In this document: positions 7,156 to 14,426 of the stretch, piece by piece
Numbering within the stretch: the stretch's first letter is position 1
Layout: every line of letters starts with the position of its first letter
DNA from: CAYZDV01 sp964477275
Lineage (GTDB): Bacteria > Acidobacteriota > Aminicenantia > Aminicenantales > Aminicenantaceae
Length of the DNA stretch: 16,902 bases
Direction of reading: 5' to 3'
NCBI GenBank assembly: GCA_964477275.1
Contig: CAYZDV010000036.1
Span: forward strand, 1 to 16,902
Notes under the pieces: generated by a model
What the model saw: the letters and a program-made list of their open reading frames with translations, nothing else
What the model was told of the DNA's origin: nothing
Databases searched by the model: none
Translations under genes and position numbers: made by a program

Positions 7156-7923
7156 ATGGCCGTCACGATCGACACGAAAGAGCTCATCCCTCTTCTCTGC
7201 CGGGCAAAGCATGTTGCCGTCTCAACCGGGGCGGGAATCTCGGCCGAGTCCGGAATTCCCACCTTTCGGGGAGCAGAAGGGCTGTGGAAGCAGTTTCGGG
7301 CCGAGGAGCTGGCCACTCCTGCAGCCTTCGAGCGGAACCCACGGCTTGTCTGGGAGTGGTATGACTGGCGCCGGGGCATCATTGCCGAGAAGGAGCCCAA
7401 TCCCGGACACAGGGTCCTCGCCCGCTGGGAGAAAGTCTTCCCCTCTTTCAGCCTCATCACTCAGAACATTGACGGCCTTCATCACAAGGCCGGCTCCAGG
7501 AATATCCTGGAGCTTCACGGAAATATCTGGAAGACACGGTGCGTTGCGGAGGGGACGATCACCGATAACAATGAGACGCCTCTCAGGGAAATCCCTCCCC
7601 GCTGCCCGGACTGCGGAGCCCTTCTCCGGCCTCACGTCGTCTGGTTCGGAGAACCTCTCGACCCGGCCGTTATCCACAAGGCCTTCCAGCTGAGTTCTGC
7701 CTGTGAGATGATGTTCGCTGTCGGAACCTCGGCCGTGGTGCAGCCGGCAGCTTCGCTTCCGCTGGCCGCCGCTCAAGCCGGCGCCAGGATCGTGGAAATC
7801 AACCCTGACCCGACTCCCCTGACTCCCTACGCCGATTTCTCCTTCAGGGGCAAGGCCGGCGATGTTCTGCGCCTCATCGATGAGGAACTGAAGAAAGCCA
7901 TCAAACCAGGGGATGAAGCCTGA
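7156..7923 (+). CDS. cobB: Sir2-family NAD-dependent protein deacylase (class III/CobB type)
   Basis: 255 aa. Sirtuins remove acyl groups from lysines using NAD, giving nicotinamide and O-acyl-ADP-ribose. Visible motifs: GAGISAESGIPTFRG (25-39), QNIDGLHHKAG (103-113), catalytic H121 in ELHGN, and the NAD-site GTSAVVQPA (190-198). Y69 and R72 in WYDWRR form the Y-x-x-R signature of class III enzymes, which prefer succinyl-type acyl groups (inferred activity). The zinc module has one cysteine in its first half (C129) and the pair C150/C153; the second cysteine of the first pair is absent, as I recall for E. coli CobB. The start is fixed by AGGAG 5 nt upstream. Its stop overlaps the larC start (TGATG), indicating coupled translation. 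Confidence 0.93.
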   Translation: MAVTIDTKELIPLLCRAKHVAVSTGAGISAESGIPTFRGAEGLWKQFRAEELATPAAFERNPRLVWEWYDWRRGIIAEKEPNPGHRVLARWEKVFPSFSLITQNIDGLHHKAGSRNILELHGNIWKTRCVAEGTITDNNETPLREIPPRCPDCGALLRPHVVWFGEPLDPAVIHKAFQLSSACEMMFAVGTSAVVQPAASLPLAAAQAGARIVEINPDPTPLTPYADFSFRGKAGDVLRLIDEELKKAIKPGDEA

Positions 7924-9107
7924 TGAAATACATTTACTGGGACGCCCCAGCCGGACTGAGCGGCGATATGATTCTCGGTTCACTCCTCGACCTGGGTCTT
8001 CCGGTCTCTCTCTTCAGGGAAAAAATGGCGTCTCTGAAGCTTCCGGTGGATATCCGGGTGAAGGAAACCCGGAGGGCCTCCCTCCGCAGCCTGAAGGTCG
8101 AGGTCAGGGTCAAGAGCAAACAAAGCGGGGAGCGAAAGTGGGCTGATGTGGAAAAGCTCATCGGAAACAGCCATCTTTCAGCGGCGGTCAAAACACAATC
8201 CCTGGCCATCTTCAAAAAGCTCTTTGCCGCCGAAGCCAGAGTCCATGGCCACTCCTTCCGCCAGGCCCACCTCCATGAGGCCGGCGCCGACGATGCCCTG
8301 GTGGACATCGTGGGAACCTGCTTTCTGGCCGAGACGCTCGAGGTCAGCGACTTTTACTGCTCGCCCCTGAACATCGGCCAGGGATGGGTCAGAACCTCCC
8401 ACGGCCACCTGCCTGTCCCCCCTCCAGCCGTGGCCGAACTCCTGAAGGGCATTCCGGTCTATTCCCACATGGTCAAAGAGGAGCTAGTGACGCCGACCGG
8501 CGCGGCCATCGTCTCCACCCTGGCCAGGAAGTTCATCCCTTTTCCCGAAATCTCCTACGAAAAAGTGGGCTGCGGGGCCGGCGAGCGCGACTTCCCCGAC
8601 TACCCGAACATCCTGCGCGCCTTCTACGGAAAAAAGGAAGAGTTCAAACCGGAGAAGGAAATCACCACCATCGAAGCCAACATCGACGACTCCACTCCCC
8701 AGCTCCTGGGTGCATTCATTGAAAAAGCTCTGGCTATGGGCGCCCTGGATGTCTTTGCCACGCCGGTGATGATGAAAAAAAACAGGCTGGCCACAAAATT
8801 GACTGTCCTGGCCGGGATTGATAAAATGGAAAGCCTCATCGAGGCGGTCTTCCTTGAAACAAGCTCTATCGGCATCAGGTACTATCCGGTCAAGAGGCGA
8901 GTGCTGGAAAGAAAGCTGGAAAAGGTCAGAGTCCTCGGCGGCGAAGTTGCAGTCAAAGTGGCCTGGTTAGAGGGAAAACCCGTCAACATCCAGCCTGAGT
9001 TTTCCGACTGCCTGAAGCTGGCCAAAAAAAGCCGGCTTGCCGTGAAGGACGTCATCAGCGCGGCGTTAAAAGAATTTTATGAGGAGCACAAGCATAAACA
9101 AAAATAA
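7923..9107 (+). CDS. larC: LarC, nickel insertion protein for the nickel-pincer nucleotide cofactor
   Basis: 394 aa in one uninterrupted frame. In lactate racemase maturation LarB and LarE build a sulfur-bearing derivative of nicotinic acid adenine dinucleotide, and LarC inserts nickel using CTP. Family blocks are DAPAGLSGDM (7-16), HLHEAGADDALVDIVG (116-131), TSHGHLPVPPPAVAELL (158-174) and ELVTPTGAAI (187-196), followed by the C-terminal domain (EANIDD onward, then VMMKKNR). The Lactobacillus plantarum gene is split and joined by ribosomal frameshifting; here N- and C-terminal halves are fused. It begins inside the stop codon of the sirtuin gene. No larA, larB or larE is in the window, so the enzyme it serves is unknown. 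Confidence 0.92.
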   Translation: MKYIYWDAPAGLSGDMILGSLLDLGLPVSLFREKMASLKLPVDIRVKETRRASLRSLKVEVRVKSKQSGERKWADVEKLIGNSHLSAAVKTQSLAIFKKLFAAEARVHGHSFRQAHLHEAGADDALVDIVGTCFLAETLEVSDFYCSPLNIGQGWVRTSHGHLPVPPPAVAELLKGIPVYSHMVKEELVTPTGAAIVSTLARKFIPFPEISYEKVGCGAGERDFPDYPNILRAFYGKKEEFKPEKEITTIEANIDDSTPQLLGAFIEKALAMGALDVFATPVMMKKNRLATKLTVLAGIDKMESLIEAVFLETSSIGIRYYPVKRRVLERKLEKVRVLGGEVAVKVAWLEGKPVNIQPEFSDCLKLAKKSRLAVKDVISAALKEFYEEHKHKQK

Positions 9108-9117
9108 GAATCACCGT

Positions 9118-9301
9118 AAAAATGAGTACCTTGGATGAAAAGAAGATGATTCAAGGAGGATGGGTGGCGCGGTGTGTCTCCGCCCGCAGCGGAAGGGGTT
9201 CCCCACGGGGGGATGGGTGGAGCGAGGACGGAGATATTCCGCGACAGGACCCATCCGTTTATTCCGCATTCTTCCATTCTTCGTACTAGGTACTCATTTT
9301 T
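9118..9301. repeat. 184-bp structured inverted-repeat element
   Basis: The ends form a perfect 14-bp inverted repeat, AAAAATGAGTACCT (9118-9131) and its mirror (9288-9301). Further inside, at matching positions, GGATGGGT (9158-9165) pairs with 9249-9256, CGCGG (9168-9172) with 9239-9243, and TCTCCG (9177-9182) with 9229-9234; the tip contains GGGGTTCCCC (9195-9204). GGATGGGTGG also occurs as a direct repeat (9158 and 9211). Together they make one long interrupted hairpin filling the larC-folE gap. No target-site duplication is evident. It could be a MITE-type insertion, a structured RNA, or an attenuator/terminator region; I cannot choose. No gene is seen in the 265 nt from 9108 to 9372. Confidence 0.8.
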
Positions 9302-9372
9302 GCGATGAGCTAAAAATAAAAGAATACGGAGAGAAACCCCAGATTTCCTCTGGTCAGTGTGAATCATTTCCC

Positions 9373-9981
9373 ATGGCTCGAAGAAACAAGGAGAACAAAG
9401 TGGACTTTCACAAAATCGAAAAAGGGGTCAAACTCATCCTGGAGGGGGTAGGCGAGGACCCCGAACGCTCAGGGCTCAGGGAAACGCCCCAAAGGGTGGC
9501 CCGCATGTTTTCTGAAATCCTGGGCGGTCTTCATGAAAATCCTGCCGAACAGCTCCAGACCATCCAGGAGGAGAAACACGATGAGATGGTCATCATCAAG
9601 AACATCCCCCTTTATTCGATGTGCGAGCACCATCTTCTGCCCTTTGCAGGAGTCGCTCACATCGCCTACATTCCCAAGGGAGGAAGGATCGTCGGGCTGA
9701 GCAAGATCGCCAGGGTAGTGGACATCCTCTCGCGGCGCCTCCAGGTCCAGGAACGGCTGACCAAGCAGGTCGCCGACCTGATCATGGAGCGCCTCGACCC
9801 CCTCGGAGCGATGGTCGTCATCGAGGCCGAGCACATGTGCATGTCGATGCGGGGGGCAAAGAAGCCCAAATCCCTGACTGTGACTTCAGCCGTCAGGGGT
9901 TCGTTCCGCACCCACGGCGCCACGCGCTCAGAAGCCATGACTTTGATCAGGGGAGGAATCTCCATTGCAAAAGAAGTCTGA
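9373..9981 (+). CDS. folE: GTP cyclohydrolase I, FolE type
   Basis: 202 aa. It opens GTP to 7,8-dihydroneopterin triphosphate, first step to folate or other pterins. Zinc ligands match the classical enzyme: C84 and H87 in SMCEHHLLPF and C156 in AEHMCMSMRG. GVGEDPERSGLRETPQRVA (26-44) and the closing TRSEAMTLIRGG are diagnostic. The frame is open back to 9160, but that part crosses the 184-bp structured element and has no family sequence; ATG 9373 gives a normal N-terminus. No strong Shine-Dalgarno precedes it; a small hairpin CCAGA/TCTGG (about 9338-9352) lies in the leader. It overlaps metG by 17 nt. No other folate gene is nearby. Confidence 0.95.
   Translation: MARRNKENKVDFHKIEKGVKLILEGVGEDPERSGLRETPQRVARMFSEILGGLHENPAEQLQTIQEEKHDEMVIIKNIPLYSMCEHHLLPFAGVAHIAYIPKGGRIVGLSKIARVVDILSRRLQVQERLTKQVADLIMERLDPLGAMVVIEAEHMCMSMRGAKKPKSLTVTSAVRGSFRTHGATRSEAMTLIRGGISIAKEV
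9952..9967 (+). promoter_or_regulatory. Ribosome-binding site deciding a TTG start for metG
   Basis: GGAGG at 9952-9956, inside folE, is 8 nt from TTG at 9965. No in-frame ATG precedes the conserved YVTTPIYYVND block, so the TTG is the likely start and translation is coupled to folE. Confidence 0.65.
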
Positions 9982-11899
9982 GAAAACATTCTATGTCACC
10001 ACCCCCATCTATTACGTCAACGATGTTCCTCATATCGGACACGCCTACACCACGATCATTGCCGATGCGCTGAGCCGGTTCAAGAACCTGGCCGGAGACG
10101 AGGTCTTCTTCCTGACCGGCACCGACGAGCACGGACAGAAGGTGGAGAGGGCAGCCGCGGAAAAGGGGCTCAAGCCGATAGAGCTGGCCAACCAGATGGT
10201 GGGGAGGTTCAAGGACCTCTGGAAAGCCCTCCACGTCTCCTGCGATTTCTTCATCCGCACCACCGAACCTTTCCACGAGAAGGCAGTCCAGAAAATCTTT
10301 CAGAAACTGATGGACAAAGGCGACATCTACAAAGGAGTTTACCAGGGATGGTACTGCGTCTCGGACGAAAACTTCCTGGCCGAGGATGTCCCTGTTGAGG
10401 AAGGCGGCTTCAAGATCTGTCCCGACTGCGGCAAGCGGGCCAGCGTCCTCTCTGAGGATTGCTATTTTTTCAGGCTTTCCGCCTACCAGAAGCCGCTGCT
10501 CGAGTTTTACGAGCAAAACCCGGAGTTTGTCCGGCCGCCGAGCCGGATGAACGAAGTGGTCAGCTTTGTCAGGCAGGGACTCAGGGATCTGAGCATCACC
10601 CGGACCTCGGTCGAATGGGGGATTCCCGTCCCCAATGACTCCCGTCACACCATCTATGTCTGGTTCGATGCACTCCACAACTATCTGACCGGCATCGGCT
10701 ACGACTGGAATATGCCGCTCTTCGAGAAATTCTGGCCAGCCACCCTCCATCTGATCGGAAAGGACATCCTCCGCTTTCACGCCATCTTCTGGCCGGCCTT
10801 CCTGATGGCCGCAGGCTTTCCCCTTCCCCGCTGCGTCTTCGGTCACGGCTGGTGGCTGCGGGATGAGACCAAAATTTCAAAATCCAGAGGGAACGTCCTC
10901 GATCCCCATCTCATCCTGAAAACCTTCGGCCCCGACCCCCTGCGCTATTTCCTGCTGCGCGAGATTCCCATCGGGCTCGACGGCAGCTTCTCCCACGAAG
11001 GATTCCTCCATCGGGTGAACTCCGACCTGGCCAATGACCTGGGAAACCTTGTCCAGCGCACTCTGACCATGATTCACAATTTTTTCGGGGGAAGAATTGA
11101 CGCAGTGGGGAAAGAGGAAAAAGAGGACATTGAGCTCCGGGTGAAGCTTGAGACGCTCAAAGAAAAAGTCCGGACAAGCTATGAAGACTACGCCATCAGC
11201 AGGGCTCTGGAGGAAATCTGGTCCTGCATCACTGCAGTGAACAGGTATCTGGCCGATCACGAACCCTGGAAGCTGGCCATGGAGGAATCCCGGCGAAAAA
11301 GGCTGGGAAGAATTCTCTACCAGGCGGCGGCTTCCCTGAGAACCATCAGCTACTTCCTTTTTCCGGTCATGCCCGAATCCTCCCAGAAAATCTGGCGCCT
11401 CCTCGGTGAAGAGAGATTAATCGAGAAGGTGCCGCTTGCCGAGTTTCGCTTCGAAGACTTCCGGCCGGGCCGGAAAATGGAAAAACCCGAGCCTCTTTTC
11501 CCCCGGGTGGCTCTCCAAGACTTTGTGCAGGAAGAGGACAGGCATCCTGTTCCAGAAAAGAAGGAGGAAAAAATGGAACCCATCACTTTCGAAGAATTCA
11601 AGAGGATGGACCTGCGGGTAGGAGAAGTGGTCAAAGCCGAGAAGGTCCCGGGCACGGATAAGCTGGTCAAGTTAGAAGTCAACATCGGGACCGAAACACG
11701 GACCATGGTCGCCGGCGTGGCCGACGTCTATTCGCCGGAAGAGCTGGAAGGAAAAAAGCTCGTGGTCATCGTCAACCTGAAACCCGCCGTCATCAGGGGA
11801 ATCGAATCCCAGGGAATGCTCCTGGCCGCAGAGGTGGGAGGAAAGGCCATCATCCCCTTCTTCGAGGCCGACGTTCCGGCCGGGGCCGAAGTCAAGTAA
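9965..11899 (+). CDS. metG: Methionyl-tRNA synthetase with C-terminal tRNA-binding domain
   Basis: 644 aa class I synthetase charging tRNA-Met. The HIGH motif is H23-I-G-H26 in PHIGHAYTT, and the KMSKS loop is KISKS (303-307). The zinc insert shows one clear knuckle, CPDC (152-155); the other half (YCVSDENF) has lost its pair. Anticodon-binding helices follow, then a charged linker (PEKKEEK) and an EMAP-II/Trbp111-like domain (about 537-644, with LRVGEVVKAEKVPGTDKL and SQGMLLAAE). The TTG start has a strong ribosome-binding site inside folE. The linker DNA contains AAGGAGG correctly spaced before Met537, so a free tRNA-binding domain might also be made. It is convergent with tsaC, with a 20-nt gap. 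Confidence 0.95.
   Translation: MQKKSEKTFYVTTPIYYVNDVPHIGHAYTTIIADALSRFKNLAGDEVFFLTGTDEHGQKVERAAAEKGLKPIELANQMVGRFKDLWKALHVSCDFFIRTTEPFHEKAVQKIFQKLMDKGDIYKGVYQGWYCVSDENFLAEDVPVEEGGFKICPDCGKRASVLSEDCYFFRLSAYQKPLLEFYEQNPEFVRPPSRMNEVVSFVRQGLRDLSITRTSVEWGIPVPNDSRHTIYVWFDALHNYLTGIGYDWNMPLFEKFWPATLHLIGKDILRFHAIFWPAFLMAAGFPLPRCVFGHGWWLRDETKISKSRGNVLDPHLILKTFGPDPLRYFLLREIPIGLDGSFSHEGFLHRVNSDLANDLGNLVQRTLTMIHNFFGGRIDAVGKEEKEDIELRVKLETLKEKVRTSYEDYAISRALEEIWSCITAVNRYLADHEPWKLAMEESRRKRLGRILYQAAASLRTISYFLFPVMPESSQKIWRLLGEERLIEKVPLAEFRFEDFRPGRKMEKPEPLFPRVALQDFVQEEDRHPVPEKKEEKMEPITFEEFKRMDLRVGEVVKAEKVPGTDKLVKLEVNIGTETRTMVAGVADVYSPEELEGKKLVVIVNLKPAVIRGIESQGMLLAAEVGGKAIIPFFEADVPAGAEVK
11563..11575 (+). promoter_or_regulatory. 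Possible internal ribosome-binding site and start inside metG
   Basis: GGAGG (11563-11567), 5 nt, then in-frame ATG (11573-11575), exactly at the border of the C-terminal tRNA-binding domain. The product would be about 108 aa, the size of stand-alone Trbp111/CsaA-like proteins. The Lys/Glu-rich linker itself produces purine-rich DNA, so chance is a real alternative. Confidence 0.35.
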
Positions 11900-11919
11900 C
11901 ATCCCCCGCGGGACAGGGT

Positions 11920-12564
11920 TTAGGGAGCAAGGAACTTTTCCAGGCGGGAGAGGGGCAACGCCCCCTCTCTGAGGACTTTCGGCGGGAGTGCAGTCAGGTC
12001 AACCACAGTCGAAGGCATGATCCCTGTGGTTTTGCCGCCTTTGACGATAAGGTCCACTTTTCCCTGAAATGAGGCAATCACTTCCTCCGGTCGACTGAGC
12101 TCCTTTTCCCCCGATACATTGGCACTGGTGGCCGTAACGGGAAAACAGGTCTCTTTGAGCAACGCGATCAGCCACGGCAAGGACGGGAAACGAAGGCCGA
12201 CCGAAGTGCCGGGCCCGAGCATTTCTCCGGGCAGGACCGGGGAGGCCTTCAGCACCACGGTCAGAGGGCCCGGCCACAATTCCTCTGCCAGCCGCCAGAA
12301 AATGTCCGGGATCTCGACCGCCACTTCTCTCACCATGTCCGCTCCGGATACCAGGATGGGCAGGGGTTTCGACGGCGGCCTTCTTTTCAGACGATAGATT
12401 CTCCGGATGGCCGTTTTCGAAAAACAGCTTGCACCCAGACCGTAAAAGGTTTCGGTGGGATAGACGATGACCCCTTCATTGCGGAGGACTTGCGCGATCT
12501 GGCCGATTTTTTCAGATTCGGCTTTCCCTGGATGGATTTTGATGACCCTGGTCTCGATTTTCAC
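11920..12564 (-). CDS. tsaC: L-threonylcarbamoyladenylate synthase, TsaC/YrdC type
   Basis: 214 aa YrdC-domain enzyme. It makes threonylcarbamoyl-AMP from threonine, bicarbonate and ATP for the t6A37 modification of ANN-decoding tRNAs. Motifs: YPTETFYGLG (35-44), the K/R-x-R..SKP nucleotide-binding stretch (LKRRPPSKP, 59-67), WPGPLT (97-102), TSANVSG (146-152) and STVVDL (185-190). It lacks the extra C-terminal Sua5 domain. The start is GTG at 12564 with a weak AAG upstream; no in-frame ATG precedes the conserved region. It converges on metG and diverges from the outer-membrane gene, with about 225 nt between. No recognisable partner of the t6A complex is in the window. Confidence 0.93.
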   Translation of the reverse strand: MKIETRVIKIHPGKAESEKIGQIAQVLRNEGVIVYPTETFYGLGASCFSKTAIRRIYRLKRRPPSKPLPILVSGADMVREVAVEIPDIFWRLAEELWPGPLTVVLKASPVLPGEMLGPGTSVGLRFPSLPWLIALLKETCFPVTATSANVSGEKELSRPEEVIASFQGKVDLIVKGGKTTGIMPSTVVDLTALPPKVLREGALPLSRLEKFLAP

Positions 12565-12740
12565 CTTGTGTGTATGGTAGACGGAAACGGCAAAAAATGG
12601 AAGCCAAAAGCCGCACAGAAAGAAAGGAATTCTCGAATCGGACGGTGATCTGAATTATGAAAAGGGACTCAAGAGGCAAGAGGCCGCGGAAGAGGACAGT
12701 TGACCTTTTTCAGGCACAGTCATCAGCCGGCATACTGCCT

Positions 12741-12769
12741 TTGACTATTTGGCATAACTTTTGCATAAT
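12741..12769 (+). promoter_or_regulatory. Strong predicted promoter of the outer-membrane barrel gene
   Basis: TTGACT (12741-12746) and CATAAT (12764-12769) are 17 nt apart. The start is predicted near 12776, about 15 nt before the ATG at 12791. AGGAG (12779-12783) is 7 nt before that ATG. This rules out an upstream TTG at 12761, which would lie within the promoter. Confidence 0.6.
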
Positions 12770-12790
12770 CGAAAAGAGAGGAGAGATGAA

Positions 12791-13570
12791 ATGAAAAAAA
12801 CTCTGATTCTTGTACTGGGATCTCTTCTGTTGCTTCCGACTCTCGGCTTTTCTGGCATTGTGACCTTCAAGGTCGGCTATTTTATTCCCAGGGCCCAGAG
12901 CGACCTGTGGACGACAGAGTTTGATCAAATGACCTTCGACAGGTCCCATTATCAGAACACAAACTTCGGTTTCACCTACGAATATTTCCTCAACGGCCAG
13001 ATCAGCCTGGCGCTGAGCATCGACGGGTACACAAAGAACAAAGCCGGACAATACGAAGGCTATGTGGGCTACGAGTATTATGCTTATCACCCTGATTACA
13101 ATGCCTGGGTAGATTTTGCCTTCCCCGATAATTATCGCGGTGAATTTCTTCCCACCCACATCTTCAACATTGCCATCACTCCCCTTCAGCTCTCCCTGAA
13201 GCTCACGCCTCTGGGGAGAAAAGGAAAGCTCATCCCTTATCTCGGCGGAGGGGTCGGGATTTACCTCTGGTCTGTCCGGCTCAGCGGAGACATGATCGAT
13301 TTCTCTGATGAATGGATTTACACTGACCCTGACGACGGCGACATCAGCGTCTATCCCATCCTGCGTGTTGATGCCAGGGAAGACAGCCGGGTGGCCTTCG
13401 GCTACCACGGCTTTGGGGGCATTATGGTTCCCGTGGCCCCGAGGTTCACGGTCGAGATCGAATTCAAATACAATCGCGTTGAGGGAGTGCTCAAAGAGGG
13501 GTTCGAAGGGTTTGAACCTTTTGACCTCGGCGGATACCAGATTTCTCTGGGAGTGAATTACTGGTTCTGA
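12791..13570 (+). CDS. Predicted outer-membrane beta-barrel protein
   Basis: 259 aa. A classic signal peptide (MKKTLILVLGSLLLLPTLGF, cleavage near 21) is followed by alternating aromatic/polar strands and ends in YQISLGVNYWF. A terminal aromatic strand ending in Phe is the usual signal for BAM-assisted insertion, so I place it in the outer membrane. A glycine-rich segment (about 152-162: PYLGGGVGIYL) resembles the OmpW/porin-like small barrels. The 50-120 region is unusually Tyr/Asp/Asn rich and may be surface loops. It has its own near-consensus promoter and strong ribosome-binding site and stands alone, flanked by oppositely oriented genes. Ligand or function is not recognisable. Confidence 0.85.
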   Translation: MKKTLILVLGSLLLLPTLGFSGIVTFKVGYFIPRAQSDLWTTEFDQMTFDRSHYQNTNFGFTYEYFLNGQISLALSIDGYTKNKAGQYEGYVGYEYYAYHPDYNAWVDFAFPDNYRGEFLPTHIFNIAITPLQLSLKLTPLGRKGKLIPYLGGGVGIYLWSVRLSGDMIDFSDEWIYTDPDDGDISVYPILRVDAREDSRVAFGYHGFGGIMVPVAPRFTVEIEFKYNRVEGVLKEGFEGFEPFDLGGYQISLGVNYWF

Positions 13571-13604
13571 GAAAGGCCGGAAATCCCCCTTAACAGCTCA
13601 TCTC

Positions 13605-14384
13605 TTATTTTGCTCGCAACCTCTCGGCAATAAGCCTGGCCACTTTCTGGCCCGAGAGGAGCATGCCGCCAAAAATCGGCCCCATCCTCGGACCGCCGAA
13701 AACCGCGTTGGCCGCCATGCCGCAGACATAGAGGTGGGGGAATATCTCCCTGGTGTTGGCCAGGATGGCCTCCTCTCCCTTCTCCGCCCACATGGCTTTC
13801 TCGCCGATCACCTCTCCGGTCGAGGTGGCGAGCTTTACCCCTGATTTTCGACTGACCACGCGGGCGATCTCGGCAGGGTGGCCGGTGGCATCGACCACAT
13901 ACGTGCCTCGAAAGGTGAGCGGGTCGACATGGAGGCCTGCCGGCGCCGCTGCTGCCCAGTTGACCACCGCCCCGCGGACCGCATTGTCGGTGATCAGCGC
14001 ATCCTCGACGGAGATGCAGTTGTAAACCCGGGCTCCTTTTTTTATGGCCTGGCTGAGCAGGACCCCGAGTGTCTCCAGCGACGAGGCGACATAATAATCC
14101 TTTTTGTAGGGAGTCACGGCAACTCCCAGCTCGTCCAGAATGGGCAGGGCTTCCTCCTGGACGACGATTTTGTTGAACATCATCCCTCCCCCGGGCATGC
14201 CGCCGCCGGGACGGAGAGCTCTCTCGAAAACCACCACCTTGAACCCTTCCTGGCAGAGATAATAGGAAGCGCAGAGGCCGGAAGGGCCGGCGCCGCAGAT
14301 GATCACATCGGATTCCAGGTTTTCCAGAAGTTCTTTGAAGTAGCTTTCGATGATGGCCCGGGAAATCTCGACATCGTCAATCAT
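13605..14384 (-). CDS. thi4: Thi4-type thiazole synthase, cysteine-less (archaeal-like, sulfide-using)
   Basis: 259 aa Rossmann-fold enzyme making the adenylated thiazole of thiamin from NAD and glycine. The dinucleotide motif is CGAGPSG (30-36); PGGGMPGGGMMFNK (59-72), HVDP (152-155), VVDATGH (163-169) and GGPRMGPIFGGMLLSG (230-245) are family hallmarks. Fungal and plant Thi4 sacrifices an active-site cysteine as sulfur source; here the cysteines are at 30, 38, 44, 123 and 221, and none lies in the region after ATGH. It should therefore be the catalytic type that uses free sulfide, implying anoxic, sulfide-containing conditions (inference). GAGG is 6 nt before the ATG. It is 42 nt downstream of the LEA-domain gene on the same strand. 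No other thiamin gene is seen. Confidence 0.93.
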   Translation of the reverse strand: MIDDVEISRAIIESYFKELLENLESDVIICGAGPSGLCASYYLCQEGFKVVVFERALRPGGGMPGGGMMFNKIVVQEEALPILDELGVAVTPYKKDYYVASSLETLGVLLSQAIKKGARVYNCISVEDALITDNAVRGAVVNWAAAAPAGLHVDPLTFRGTYVVDATGHPAEIARVVSRKSGVKLATSTGEVIGEKAMWAEKGEEAILANTREIFPHLYVCGMAANAVFGGPRMGPIFGGMLLSGQKVARLIAERLRAK

Positions 14385-14426
14385 CTTGAACCTCGCAGAA
14401 GGACCTATTATAAAAAGCGCCTCCGT

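Noticed and set aside
7016..7693. + strand open frame overlapping the sirtuin start
   Set aside because: Out of frame with the sirtuin, which has all its catalytic motifs; the overlapping frame is Ser/Pro/Arg-rich noise.
9160..9372. N-terminal extension of folE
   Set aside because: It crosses the 184-bp structured element, encodes Gly/Arg-rich sequence unlike any FolE, and the normal N-terminus begins at 9373.
9947..10846. 299-codon - strand open frame opposite metG
   Set aside because: Antisense shadow of the catalytic domain of methionyl-tRNA synthetase.
12761..12790. Upstream TTG start for the barrel protein
   Set aside because: It lies within the predicted -10 region, and the signal peptide begins properly at 12791 with a well-placed ribosome-binding site.
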